From positions 1 to 33,692 of the forward strand of contig JALWLW010000118.1 of assembly GCA_027081065.1 (NCBI GenBank): a stretch of DNA of 33,692 nt. The letters run 5' to 3'. The notes under the pieces are model-generated. The model did not search any database. It saw only the letters and a list, made by a program, of their open reading frames with translations, and had not been told where the DNA came from. The translations under genes and the position numbers were made by a program. Shown here in pieces: positions 1-8,390 of this stretch. Source of the DNA: Campylobacteraceae bacterium. Its GTDB lineage: Bacteria; Campylobacterota; Campylobacteria; Campylobacterales; Sulfurovaceae. How positions within the stretch are numbered: position 1 is the stretch's first letter; every line of letters begins with the position of its first letter.

Positions 1-1062
1 TACAAAGAGCTACAAGAGTACAATGCTTCACTTGGTTTAGAGAGTGCCATGATTACGGGGAGTCAAAACCGATGTAGCATTAAGAGTGTACATAGTGAGT
101 TTAACACACTGCTCTCTCACTTCTCTCCACGCTCAAAAAAGAAAAAGCTCAAAAATCCAAATGAAGAGATAGATATTTTAATCGCTACCGATTGTATCTC
201 TGAGGGGCAGAACCTCCAAGATTGTGATGTCTTGATTAACTATGATATTCATTGGAATCCTGTACGGATTATTCAACGGTTTGGACGGGTTGATAGAATT
301 GGCTCAACCAATAGCACCATTCAACTTGTAAACTTCTGGCCCGAGATTAGTCTCGATGAGTACATTGACCTTAAAAACAGAGTAGAGACAAGAATGCTCA
401 TGGTTGATACCACAGCAACAGGAGAGGACAATGTACTTACCAATAAATCTTCTGATATGGAGTTTAGAAAAAAACAGCTTCAAAAACTTCAAGATGAGGT
501 GGTAGATATAGAGGAGATAGACAGCTCCATCTCCATTACAGACCTTGGGCTAAATGACTTTAGAATGGACTTGTTGGAGTACATTGAAAAAAAGGGTGAC
601 ATCAACAATGTAAGTTTGGGAATGCACACCGTATGCCCTAAAGATGCGACCAAAGGGATAGAAACAGGGGTTATCTTTGTTCTAAAAAATATCAATAACA
701 AAATCAATATCGACAACATCAATCAGCTACACCCTTTCTACTTAGTACACATTAACCAAGATGGAGAGGTGAACGCCAACCATCTTAATGTCAAAAATAG
801 CCTAGATACCCTACGCTACCTCTGTAAGGGCAAAGATGAACCTCTGCGTGAACTCTATGAGCCATTTAATGATGAAACCAAAGATGGTAAAGATATGAGC
901 CACTACTCTGAACTGTTAAGTGAAGCCATTTCGTCGATTATAGATACCAAAAATGAGAGTGACATCAACTCACTCTTTAGTAGTGGAGGCACTTCAATGT
1001 TAGAGAGTAGCATTAAGGGGCTAGATGATTTTGAACTCATCTCCTTTGTGGTGATACGCTAA
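1..1062 (+). CDS. SNF2/SF2-type helicase, C-terminal part (partial at window edge)
   Basis: The reading frame is open from base 1, so the N-terminal part with the Walker A and B motifs lies outside the window; the first internal ATG at 49 is not a convincing start. What remains holds the C-terminal RecA-like lobe: IATDCISEGQNLQ (motif V) and RIIQRFGRVDRIGS (motif VI with the arginine finger). This form is typical of SNF2-like helicases that travel with restriction systems. About 230 further residues follow with no motif I recognise. Its stop overlaps the ATG of the DUF4391 gene by one base (TAATG), so the two are translationally coupled. I infer a DNA-translocating defence ATPase working with DUF4391 and perhaps with the type III Mod/Res downstream. 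Helicase class is sure; its role is inferred. Confidence 0.85.
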   Translation, partial: YKELQEYNASLGLESAMITGSQNRCSIKSVHSEFNTLLSHFSPRSKKKKLKNPNEEIDILIATDCISEGQNLQDCDVLINYDIHWNPVRIIQRFGRVDRIGSTNSTIQLVNFWPEISLDEYIDLKNRVETRMLMVDTTATGEDNVLTNKSSDMEFRKKQLQKLQDEVVDIEEIDSSISITDLGLNDFRMDLLEYIEKKGDINNVSLGMHTVCPKDATKGIETGVIFVLKNINNKINIDNINQLHPFYLVHINQDGEVNANHLNVKNSLDTLRYLCKGKDEPLRELYEPFNDETKDGKDMSHYSELLSEAISSIIDTKNESDINSLFSSGGTSMLESSIKGLDDFELISFVVIR

Positions 1063-1676
1063 TGAATACTTTTAATCTGCCTCAAAACTGCCAAGTCAAC
1101 AAGGTTGTTCCTAAAAAAACTTTTATAACACACTCCCCCCAAGCTAAAAAGAGCTTTAGCAACATAGAAAAAATTCGATGGCTCTACAAACTTAGCCCCT
1201 CAACCCTACACATCCCCCAAGAGGGAAAAATAGAAGAGATACAAATCTTCTCTATGGTCTTAAAAACAAAAGAGCAACCCAAAGAGGCTATCAGAGCGAT
1301 TAAAAAACTTGTCCCTTACCCTATTTTATTTGAGATACACCATGAAGAGTCCTTTTGTTATGCCACCTATCTAATAGATGAAGATAGATGTTTCTTTAGC
1401 TCATGGGATGAGGTTCTAAGTTTTGATTTTACAGCAACCAACTTGGAAAAACTCTATGCGTTTATTGTCAAAAAGTTTCTAAACAAAGAGGTTTTAACTC
1501 CTCAAATTAGTCTAAAAGATGCTATTGAAAAGAGTCATAGAGTAGAGGTTTTAACCAAAGAGATAGAAGCGTTAAAGAAGAAAATAGATAGAGAGAAACA
1601 GTTTAAAAAGAGGTTGGAGCTTAGTGGGGTTTTGAAGCCTAAGGAGAGGGAGTTGAGGGAGATACAACAGTTATAG
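1062..1676 (+). CDS. DUF4391 domain protein of a restriction/defence operon
   Basis: This 204-residue protein resembles the DUF4391 family, whose members commonly lie between a SNF2-like helicase and a type III methyltransferase. The N-terminal half is a mixed alpha/beta region; residues about 165-204 are a charged Lys/Glu-rich helix, possibly a coiled coil. I see no catalytic motif, signal peptide or membrane segment. The start ATG shares one base with the helicase stop, and no good Shine-Dalgarno is visible, which fits coupling. The gene ends against an 11-bp hairpin that also covers the end of the convergent DUF3037 gene. The biochemical function is unknown. The family call rests on overall likeness and context. 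Confidence 0.65.
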   Translation: MNTFNLPQNCQVNKVVPKKTFITHSPQAKKSFSNIEKIRWLYKLSPSTLHIPQEGKIEEIQIFSMVLKTKEQPKEAIRAIKKLVPYPILFEIHHEESFCYATYLIDEDRCFFSSWDEVLSFDFTATNLEKLYAFIVKKFLNKEVLTPQISLKDAIEKSHRVEVLTKEIEALKKKIDREKQFKKRLELSGVLKPKERELREIQQL

Positions 1677-1679
1677 CAG

Positions 1680-1708
1680 GAGATAGCTATCTAAATAGCT
1701 ATCTCTTT
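1680..1708. terminator. Bidirectional hairpin between DUF4391 and DUF3037 genes
   Basis: GAGATAGCTAT (1680-1690) and ATAGCTATCTC (1695-1705) form a perfect 11-bp stem with a four-base loop, followed by TTT on the + strand. The stop codon of the minus-strand DUF3037 gene lies in the loop, so the last codons of that gene form one arm. It can stop both convergent transcripts. Confidence 0.65.
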
Positions 1709-2401
1709 CATATACTCGTGAATTTTGTCATCACTTGCATAGTCATAAACATGAATGTTATTAAGGGCAAGTCTTGCTTTTGCATCATTCTTTTTTTGGA
1801 TACTAGCTATGTTCAAAAAGTGATACTGCTCATTTGTTTTTTTATCAAGAGGAGTTTCCCACGTCATTTTAAAAATATCATGTTTATTTGCAATACTTCC
1901 AATATTTGAGTGATAAATTCTTCTCTTTTTTATACTCTCTATCTCAAAATCAAATTTATTTGACTGATGTATTTTAATACGATTTGGAAACATCTCTTTT
2001 GCAATTTTATAACTGTTTTGAATAAGTTTGACTCTTTTATCTAACTTCTCTTCACTCTGTAGTTTGTAGCCAATATAGGTCTCAAATAACTCATCAAAAA
2101 CAACCTCTTCACTATCAGCAGAAGCCAAAACTTTAACCTCTGAAAAATTAAAGTTATGAAAGTATTGATAGGGGTCTCGTAGTTTATTATCTTGAACTAA
2201 TTTGTTCAGATATTCAACCATGGCATAAAATTTTTTGTTCTCTCCAATAAGTACAGAACAGTAGAGATGCTTTGCTTCAGTTTCTGAAATAATGCGTTCT
2301 TTTTGAACTTCACCATTTAACATAACACCCACATTTATAAACTCATCACTAAGTTCATTTGGAAAATATCGAATCACTTGGTACTCATATATCTTTCGCA
2401 T
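1691..2401 (-). CDS. DUF3037 family protein
   Basis: The N-terminal motif YQVIRYFPNELSDEFINVGV is the signature of DUF3037 (an xxxRYxPd...EFvNVGvvL pattern). About 237 residues, no membrane segments. Two ATGs lie two codons apart at 2407 and 2401. The AAGGAG at 2408-2413 touches the first but sits six bases from the second, so I chose 2401. The gene lies 106 bases downstream of the hamB-like gene on the same strand and may be an accessory of that module, or an independent passenger. DUF3037 proteins are also often found beside HipA-like kinases; none is present here. Molecular function is unknown. Confidence 0.7.
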   Translation of the reverse strand: MRKIYEYQVIRYFPNELSDEFINVGVMLNGEVQKERIISETEAKHLYCSVLIGENKKFYAMVEYLNKLVQDNKLRDPYQYFHNFNFSEVKVLASADSEEVVFDELFETYIGYKLQSEEKLDKRVKLIQNSYKIAKEMFPNRIKIHQSNKFDFEIESIKKRRIYHSNIGSIANKHDIFKMTWETPLDKKTNEQYHFLNIASIQKKNDAKARLALNNIHVYDYASDDKIHEYMKEIAI

Positions 2402-2488
2402 TTGCATCTCCTTTCGTAGTTATTTTATTTTTATAGATTAAAAAAAGGTTAGAGCATAGTCAGATTTTAAAGCATAAGGAAAGGTAGT

Positions 2489-2516
2489 TAAAATTAATTG
2501 TAAAAAACTAATTTTA
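2489..2516 (-). terminator. Weak A+T hairpin at the hamB-like stop codon
   Basis: TAAAATTA (2489-2496) pairs with TAATTTTA (2509-2516), the latter containing the stop codon of the helicase gene. The 8-bp stem is all A/T with a 12-base loop, so termination would be weak and read-through into DUF3037 is possible. Confidence 0.3.
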
Positions 2517-5500
2517 CTCTATCCCCTCTAAAATAGACCAAACTTTATGATAAGTTTTACCTTTTTCATCTCCCATCGCTCTTTGCCATATTTCTACACC
2601 ATCATTTTGTAATCTACTTCTTACCTTTGAAACAGATTCATCTTTAATATCACTCAATACTACTGATAGTTCAGTTGATGCAACTCTTGGTACACCTAAT
2701 AATCTTAACATCATAGCATTATCATTATTTACTCCATAATAGACCTGTGCAGGTAAATTACTAAGTGATTTAAACTCTTCCTCTTCAATTTCCCCAACAG
2801 TTGAAGATAGCATTGCTGAGAGTCCCCAAGATGCTGTTTGCGTAATTTTCCCATATAGATTTTGACAACATTTGGTTAAAGCATCATCCATTGAGTCATT
2901 TTCTTGTTTAAAATACTTTTCTGCAATAGTTGGTAAACTCTCTCCATTGACCCAATCTTTAATTATATGAGATATTGAGTTTCCATCATCTGTTGGTGTT
3001 TTCTTAATTACTACTTCAAAATTATCTCTTAACTCTGGAATATCTAATAAAATTCCTACCATTTTCTGTAATTCAGTTGATGAGTTAGAAAATAGTGTTG
3101 TTTTGTCCCAACTATCTTTACTGATATTTTCTGCATTTGCTCCTGCTAACAGTTGTTTTACACTTTGTAGTGAAAAACCTGTAGAATCAACCAGTTTAAT
3201 TGGCTGATTTGGCTCTTGCATATAAGATACATAGTTCTCTACACCTTTAATGAATCTCTTTGACCAATCACGGTTATGTTGTCTAATTTTTTCAAAACCA
3301 AATGTCCCTCTAAGAACTTGTTCTATCTCTGATACAAAGTCAGTAGATGCTCCTGCTTCTCTATAGGTGTGTGTAAGATACTGAACAAAAGTTGACCAAG
3401 TTGGTTGCTGATAAACTATTTTTCCTAAATCTTCTATATCAAATCTTTCTATTGCTTCACTCACCATTTGAATTAGTGATGAATTTAAATTACCAGTTTG
3501 TTGATGTATAAAAGATTCAAGTTTTTCAATATCTGATTCTTTCCCAGCTGTTAAGGCAACGATTCCTATGCTATCTTGGTCAACTCTTCCTGCTCTACCT
3601 GCAATATTCCAAAAATCCTCTGGAGGCATATCAACGGCATTATTTGGTGAAAAATATTTATTAGAAGCCATTACTACTGCACCTATAGGAAAATTCATAC
3701 CTTGGGCAATGGTTGTGGTTGCCACTAAGACATTAATCTCTTCTTCTTCAAATAACCACTCCATTAGAGTTCTTGTCTCATCTGAAAGTCCTGCATGATG
3801 TACACCAATACCATAATTAAGTAAATCTATAAGCTGAAAATTCTCTCCAAATTCGTAAGCTAAAAACTTTTGAACAAAATCAATTTTTTCGCTTGTTCTA
3901 ATTGGTGAACTTTTTGTTTTTATCAATTCAGCTAATGACCATACCCATCGAACTTGACCATGGATAACAATTACAGAACCTCTCTCTTTTAACTTATTAA
4001 CAGCAACCGTTGCTAACTTTGAATTATCATTATCAATTTGACTAAAAGTAAATGTACTATCTTTTTCTAATAATATTAAATCTTCTGAAATTGAAATAGT
4101 TGATTTACTCGTATGAACAGGTTTAAATTTTATATTACTACTACATAATCTAGTACAATTATTATCATCTTTTTCTGAATATATTATCCCTATCGCTCTA
4201 TCATTTGGTTGCCAATCAATAGACATACTTATATCGTCTGAATTTGCTCCACCTAACCAAGTTGCTACCTCTTTGGCATTTTTAATAAATGGTGTCAGTA
4301 GTAAAAATTGAGCATTCTCACACTCTTTGTTGATATTGGCAAGAAGTAGTTCTAATTTTAATCCTCGATTTGCATCTTGGATATTATGAGCTTCATCTAC
4401 AACAACCAAAGTTAATGGTCTTCCTATCTTCTTTTCCCATCCTTGACGAAGCATAAGGTCTAGTTTTTCAGGAGTAGTTACCAAAACTTTAAATTGAGAC
4501 TCCCTATTAGATTCGTTCAATAGACTCATCTCAAAACCATCAACTTCAAGTGCAGGGCTTACCTGTTCAACAACAATACCTAGTGGGTCAAAATCTTTTC
4601 GTATTCGTCTTGTAATTTGATTCACCAAAGCTCTAGTAGGAGCTAAATATACAACCCATCCATTTTCTGTATCAAATTGATTTAAGGCTTGTAATATTCT
4701 AAATTGTGCTATCATGGTTTTACCACTAGATGTTGGTAAACTAACAACAACAGCTCTTCTACTAGACCCTAATAATCCCTCTTCTGCTAAAGTATGTCTT
4801 TGAGGTGGAAGAACATCAAAAAGAGCTTTATCTCCACGACCTCTATCTACTAGAGTTTTTACAAATTTTGTAACACGCGTATTGACAGCACGAGTAACTG
4901 TCCAAATAGCATTTTCTACAAGTTGTTTAGAGGTAACAGCCAACAATCTTGTTAATGGTTCAAGCTCAAACATTTGAGTCTCTTCACACGCATCAATTGC
5001 TCTGTCAAAATGTGAATCTAATATCTGCTGAATTTGAAAATTACCATTTACTCTACCATCTGTAATATATAATGCAAGTTTCTCTGCTGAAGAGGCTAGA
5101 TGATACAACACTATTAGCTCATAAGCATCCTGTTTATTGCCTGAGCGTTCCAAAAATCCTTTTTCATACTCTTTTTGTGCAATTCGTAAGTTACTAATAT
5201 TTTCTAAAATCGCATCTCTATCACTCCAACCTCTTTTACGAATCAATCGTAACCAAACATCTATAATGGTCGCAAATGTTCTATCTTTCCAATTATCACT
5301 TGTTAGTAGAGATTTATCCCAATCATGCTCTTTTAAATATTTAGATGCACTTACTCCTAAGTCTCCTAAAACAGCAAAACAGCTATATTTTAATTTGCTT
5401 CGTAAATTTTCTATGCTATTTTCAGAAGCAGGTAAAATTTGACTCAATTTAAACAGTTCAATAGATACCTCTTTGATTTTTTCTTTATCTTCATTTGAAG

Positions 5501-5672
5501 ATATTAAATCAAAAAGAGCCAATTCTAAAATTTCAGCTACTTTTTGAATTTTAGAAAAATCAATTTTAATATCTCTATTTTGTAGCTCTTTAGCCAACAC
5601 GAACTGATTAACAATTACTTTTGCCTCTTCTATATCTTTTGCTATACTCTCCAATAACCAACTACTTAACAT
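2514..5672 (-). CDS. hamB: Ski2-like SF2 helicase, HamB-like (Hachiman-type defence)
   Basis: A 1052-residue helicase. An N-terminal region of about 300 residues without known motifs precedes the two RecA-like lobes. Motif I is SLPTSSGKT (311-319), Ia is YLAPTRALV, II is VVVDEAHN (423-430), a Ski2-type GVHHAGLS follows, then VATTTIAQGMNFP (motif V) and AGRAGRVDQ (motif VI). A long C-terminal part of about 330 residues follows. Start and length fit HamB, the ATPase of Hachiman, which partners the HamA nuclease; the known system clamps DNA and unleashes HamA when DNA integrity is lost. The gene overlaps its nuclease-like partner by 7 bases, with an excellent GGAGGT five bases before its ATG, inside the partner's last codons. 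Local G+C is clearly below that of the flanking helicase and res genes. Helicase sure; Hachiman assignment likely but untested. Confidence 0.75.
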   Translation of the reverse strand: MLSSWLLESIAKDIEEAKVIVNQFVLAKELQNRDIKIDFSKIQKVAEILELALFDLISSNEDKEKIKEVSIELFKLSQILPASENSIENLRSKLKYSCFAVLGDLGVSASKYLKEHDWDKSLLTSDNWKDRTFATIIDVWLRLIRKRGWSDRDAILENISNLRIAQKEYEKGFLERSGNKQDAYELIVLYHLASSAEKLALYITDGRVNGNFQIQQILDSHFDRAIDACEETQMFELEPLTRLLAVTSKQLVENAIWTVTRAVNTRVTKFVKTLVDRGRGDKALFDVLPPQRHTLAEEGLLGSSRRAVVVSLPTSSGKTMIAQFRILQALNQFDTENGWVVYLAPTRALVNQITRRIRKDFDPLGIVVEQVSPALEVDGFEMSLLNESNRESQFKVLVTTPEKLDLMLRQGWEKKIGRPLTLVVVDEAHNIQDANRGLKLELLLANINKECENAQFLLLTPFIKNAKEVATWLGGANSDDISMSIDWQPNDRAIGIIYSEKDDNNCTRLCSSNIKFKPVHTSKSTISISEDLILLEKDSTFTFSQIDNDNSKLATVAVNKLKERGSVIVIHGQVRWVWSLAELIKTKSSPIRTSEKIDFVQKFLAYEFGENFQLIDLLNYGIGVHHAGLSDETRTLMEWLFEEEEINVLVATTTIAQGMNFPIGAVVMASNKYFSPNNAVDMPPEDFWNIAGRAGRVDQDSIGIVALTAGKESDIEKLESFIHQQTGNLNSSLIQMVSEAIERFDIEDLGKIVYQQPTWSTFVQYLTHTYREAGASTDFVSEIEQVLRGTFGFEKIRQHNRDWSKRFIKGVENYVSYMQEPNQPIKLVDSTGFSLQSVKQLLAGANAENISKDSWDKTTLFSNSSTELQKMVGILLDIPELRDNFEVVIKKTPTDDGNSISHIIKDWVNGESLPTIAEKYFKQENDSMDDALTKCCQNLYGKITQTASWGLSAMLSSTVGEIEEEEFKSLSNLPAQVYYGVNNDNAMMLRLLGVPRVASTELSVVLSDIKDESVSKVRSRLQNDGVEIWQRAMGDEKGKTYHKVWSILEGIE

Positions 5673-6451
5673 TGGTCACCTCCTATAGCAAGATTTACAA
5701 AATCATTTATGGTGTTAGGGAAATAAAATGCTTGTAGATACCCTTTTGTTTCTCCATCAAGAACTTTACCTAGAGCTTCACCTCTATTTTGAAAATCCAT
5801 ACTATTTGCTTCTACAGAGATTCTAACCAATACTCCAACAAGATATAATCCACTATTTCCATTTGTTATAAAAAATTTAAATGCTTCATTGAACTTATTT
5901 TCAAAGGAGGTATTTTTACATCTAACAAGTAGCCAATTTATAATAGTCATTTGTCTAGTACGGTTAATATGATAAGCTTTTAGTTGGTCTATCATTCCAT
6001 CTTTACCACGCATAACTTGTGGAGGATAAGCACTCTCTTGTGATGTTTTTACTTCACCAATAAGTAACTTTATCTGTCCATTATCATCTATTAGTCCAAT
6101 CAAATCTGCACCTGACAGACTAGAGTTTTCATTTCTTAAATCTCGTTTTTGATTCCAAGGAAACTCTACACTGTTCTCTTTTTTAAGTATTGCTTCTGCA
6201 AAAGCTTCACCAATTGCCCAAGCTTTCTCTTCTGTAGGCGTTGCACTTAAAAGTTCATTAATATTATCTAGGTCAAAACCAGTAGAAGCAAGACCTCTTA
6301 AATGACTCTCAATTTCAGCTTTTCCACTCTCATCATTTAATCTTTCTCTAACTTCATTTTTCATAAAACTACGATATGCACTATTGTCCTCTACAGTATA
6401 TCCCTGCCACACAACACTGTTATGACTACCTGTATATCTTTGAGAAAGCAT
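5666..6451 (-). CDS. hamA: DUF1837/HamA-like PD-(D/E)xK nuclease subunit
   Basis: A 261-residue soluble protein. Residues 80-86 (IGEAFAE), SGADLIG (113-119) and IGEVKTS (131-137) give the pattern Glu82...Asp116...Glu133-x-Lys135, a PD-(D/E)xK nuclease core. That pattern and the spacing agree with HamA (DUF1837), the effector of Hachiman. The immediate overlap with a Ski2-like helicase gene supports the pairing. AbpA of the AbpAB system belongs to the same type and cannot be excluded by eye. The ribosome site before ATG 6451 is poor (AGGGTG). The promoter lies in the 154-base gap shared with mod. I infer a DNA-degrading abortive or clearing effector held in check by the helicase. Confidence 0.65.
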   Translation of the reverse strand: MLSQRYTGSHNSVVWQGYTVEDNSAYRSFMKNEVRERLNDESGKAEIESHLRGLASTGFDLDNINELLSATPTEEKAWAIGEAFAEAILKKENSVEFPWNQKRDLRNENSSLSGADLIGLIDDNGQIKLLIGEVKTSQESAYPPQVMRGKDGMIDQLKAYHINRTRQMTIINWLLVRCKNTSFENKFNEAFKFFITNGNSGLYLVGVLVRISVEANSMDFQNRGEALGKVLDGETKGYLQAFYFPNTINDFVNLAIGGDQC

Positions 6452-6486
6452 AATTTACACCCTAGTTTAACTTAACTTTTTTTAAC

Positions 6487-6492
6487 ATTATA
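6487..6492 (-). promoter_or_regulatory. -10 element for the hamAB-like operon
   Basis: Read on the minus strand this is a perfect TATAAT, about 35 bases before the hamA-like ATG. The matching -35 is weak, as is usual in this phylum. It abuts the proposed -35 of the divergent mod promoter. Confidence 0.45.
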
Positions 6493-6494
6493 TC

Positions 6495-6521
6495 TTGATT
6501 AGGCTATAAATATGCTATAGT
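6495..6521 (+). promoter_or_regulatory. Candidate mod-res promoter
   Basis: TTGATT (6495-6500) and TATAGT (6516-6521) lie 15 bases apart, with a TG two bases upstream of the -10. It would drive mod-res with a leader of about 80 bases. It overlaps the opposing hamAB-like promoter, so the two polymerases would compete. Confidence 0.4.
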
Positions 6522-6605
6522 TTAAGGTTAATACTCACTGAATATCAAGAAAAAACGCTAAAATACCAACATAACTTTTCAGTCACAAAAAAGGAAAAAT
6601 TCTCA

Positions 6606-8390
6606 ATGCAAAAACTAAAACTTCAAACCCCAAACAGAACCAAAGAGCATATAGAAAAGATAGCTCAACTCTTTCCCAATGTGGTAAGTGAGGGCAAGGT
6701 CGATTTTGACCTTTTGCGTCAGATGTTGAGTGAGGAGCTAGTGGAGGGGGCAGATGAACGATATAGGCTTGATTGGGTGGGGAAGAGGGCTTCACTGTTA
6801 AAGGCTAACAGTGCCATAGACAAAACTTTGCGTCCTTGCCCCAAGGAGAGTGTGGAGTTTGAGACGACTGAAAATCTCTATATAGAGGGTGATAACTTTG
6901 AGGTTTTAAAGCTTATTCAAGAGTCCTATTTAGGAAAAGTAAAGATGATATACATCGACCCACCTTACAACACAGGTAAAGACTTTGTCTATCGTGACAA
7001 CTTTACGGCTTCTAAAGAGGAGTATGAAGAGGAGATGGGGCTAAGAGACGAAGAGGAGAACAAGCTTTTTAAAAATACCGATAGCAATGGTCGTTTTCAT
7101 AGTGATTGGCTCTCTATGATGTATGAGAGGCTGTTGGTCTCTCGTGATTTGTTAAAAGATGATGGGGTTATTTTTATCTCTATTGATGATAATGAGGTGC
7201 ATAATTTACGGAAGATTTGTGATGAGGTTTTTGGGGAGGGGAATTTTATTGCAAATATTTGTCATAAGGCACGAGCTTCTGTATCAAATGATAAAATTAT
7301 TTCATCAAATCATAATCATATTTTATTATATGCAAAGAATGAAAGTATAGTTTTTGCAAATAGAAAGAATTTTGGTTTAAATCCAAATTTAGATGGTTTT
7401 AATAAGGAAGATGAAAAAGGTAAATATAAATATACCCCTGTAGATGGACCTGGAGGAGAAAGAAAAGGAAATCCTTATTACACTTTTGAAGGAGTTACAG
7501 GCTATTTTAGATATTCAGAAAAATCTATGCGAGAAAAATTTGATAAAGGAATTGTTGTAAAAGTAGGAAATGGATTACAACAAAAATATTATTTAGAAGA
7601 TGCAAAGAATAGAAAAAAAACTGATACTACTTGGTGGGATGAAAAATTATATACTTCTACAGCAACTACAAGATTAAAGAAATTGATGGGTGGTGATTAC
7701 TTTACAAATCCAAAGAATATTGATTTATTAAAAAAAATATTGACATTATCAACCGATGAAAATGATTTAATATTAGATTTTTTTTCAGGTTCTGCTTCTA
7801 CAGCACACGCTGTTATGGAAATGAATTCTGAATATAAAACGAATAGAAAATATATATGTATTCAATTACAAGAAGAAGTAAGTGAAACAAGTGATGCTTA
7901 TAAAGCAGGATATAAAACTATTCCTGAAATAGCAAAAGATAGATTGGTAAAAGCAGGGCAACAATTAATTGAGGAAGGTATAAAAAATATTGACATTGGT
8001 TTTCGTGTTTTAAAGGTCGATAGCTCCAATATGAAAGATGTCTATTATCATCCTACCGAGTTGGGACAAAACGCCTTGGCAGGAATGGAGTCAAACATCA
8101 AAGAAGATAGAGATGAGATGGATTTACTCTTTGCTACCATGCTAGAGTTGGGCGTTGAACTCTCACTTAAAATCACTCCTCAAAGCGTAGATGGCACAAC
8201 CATCTATGTGGTAGCAGAGGGTGAACTTGTAGCCTGTTTTTCAGATAATATCTCTACCAAAGTCATCGATGCCATTAAAGCCCTAACTCCATTGCAAGTG
8301 GTGCTAAAAGATGGCTGTTTTGCCAATGACAACGATAAGATAAACGGCGTTGAGAGTTTGAGCAAAGTAGCGAATGTATCGGTGTTGTAG
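6606..8390 (+). CDS. mod: Type III restriction-modification DNA methyltransferase (Mod)
   Basis: A 594-residue adenine-N6 methyltransferase of the beta class, in which the catalytic motif precedes the AdoMet motif. Catalytic DPPY is at 118-121 (IDPPYNTGKDF) and the AdoMet-binding motif I is DFFSGSAST (391-399), with the target recognition domain between them. As the modification subunit it recognises the site, methylates one strand, and forms the complex with Res. AAGGA at 6591-6595 supports ATG 6606. Its stop directly abuts the res start. Bases about 7250-8005 are far poorer in G+C (20-28% in 60-base samples) than the ends of the gene (about 47%), and contain three 8-base A or T runs. The sequence motif it recognises cannot be read from the protein. 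Confidence 0.93.
   Translation: MQKLKLQTPNRTKEHIEKIAQLFPNVVSEGKVDFDLLRQMLSEELVEGADERYRLDWVGKRASLLKANSAIDKTLRPCPKESVEFETTENLYIEGDNFEVLKLIQESYLGKVKMIYIDPPYNTGKDFVYRDNFTASKEEYEEEMGLRDEEENKLFKNTDSNGRFHSDWLSMMYERLLVSRDLLKDDGVIFISIDDNEVHNLRKICDEVFGEGNFIANICHKARASVSNDKIISSNHNHILLYAKNESIVFANRKNFGLNPNLDGFNKEDEKGKYKYTPVDGPGGERKGNPYYTFEGVTGYFRYSEKSMREKFDKGIVVKVGNGLQQKYYLEDAKNRKKTDTTWWDEKLYTSTATTRLKKLMGGDYFTNPKNIDLLKKILTLSTDENDLILDFFSGSASTAHAVMEMNSEYKTNRKYICIQLQEEVSETSDAYKAGYKTIPEIAKDRLVKAGQQLIEEGIKNIDIGFRVLKVDSSNMKDVYYHPTELGQNALAGMESNIKEDRDEMDLLFATMLELGVELSLKITPQSVDGTTIYVVAEGELVACFSDNISTKVIDAIKALTPLQVVLKDGCFANDNDKINGVESLSKVANVSVL

Noticed and set aside
2514..6451. BREX, DISARM or Gabija assignment for the minus-strand pair
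   Set aside because: There is no PglX, PglZ or BrxC, no DrmA/DrmB/DUF1998 set, and no OLD-type TOPRIM protein; the nuclease-plus-Ski2-helicase overlap fits Hachiman better.
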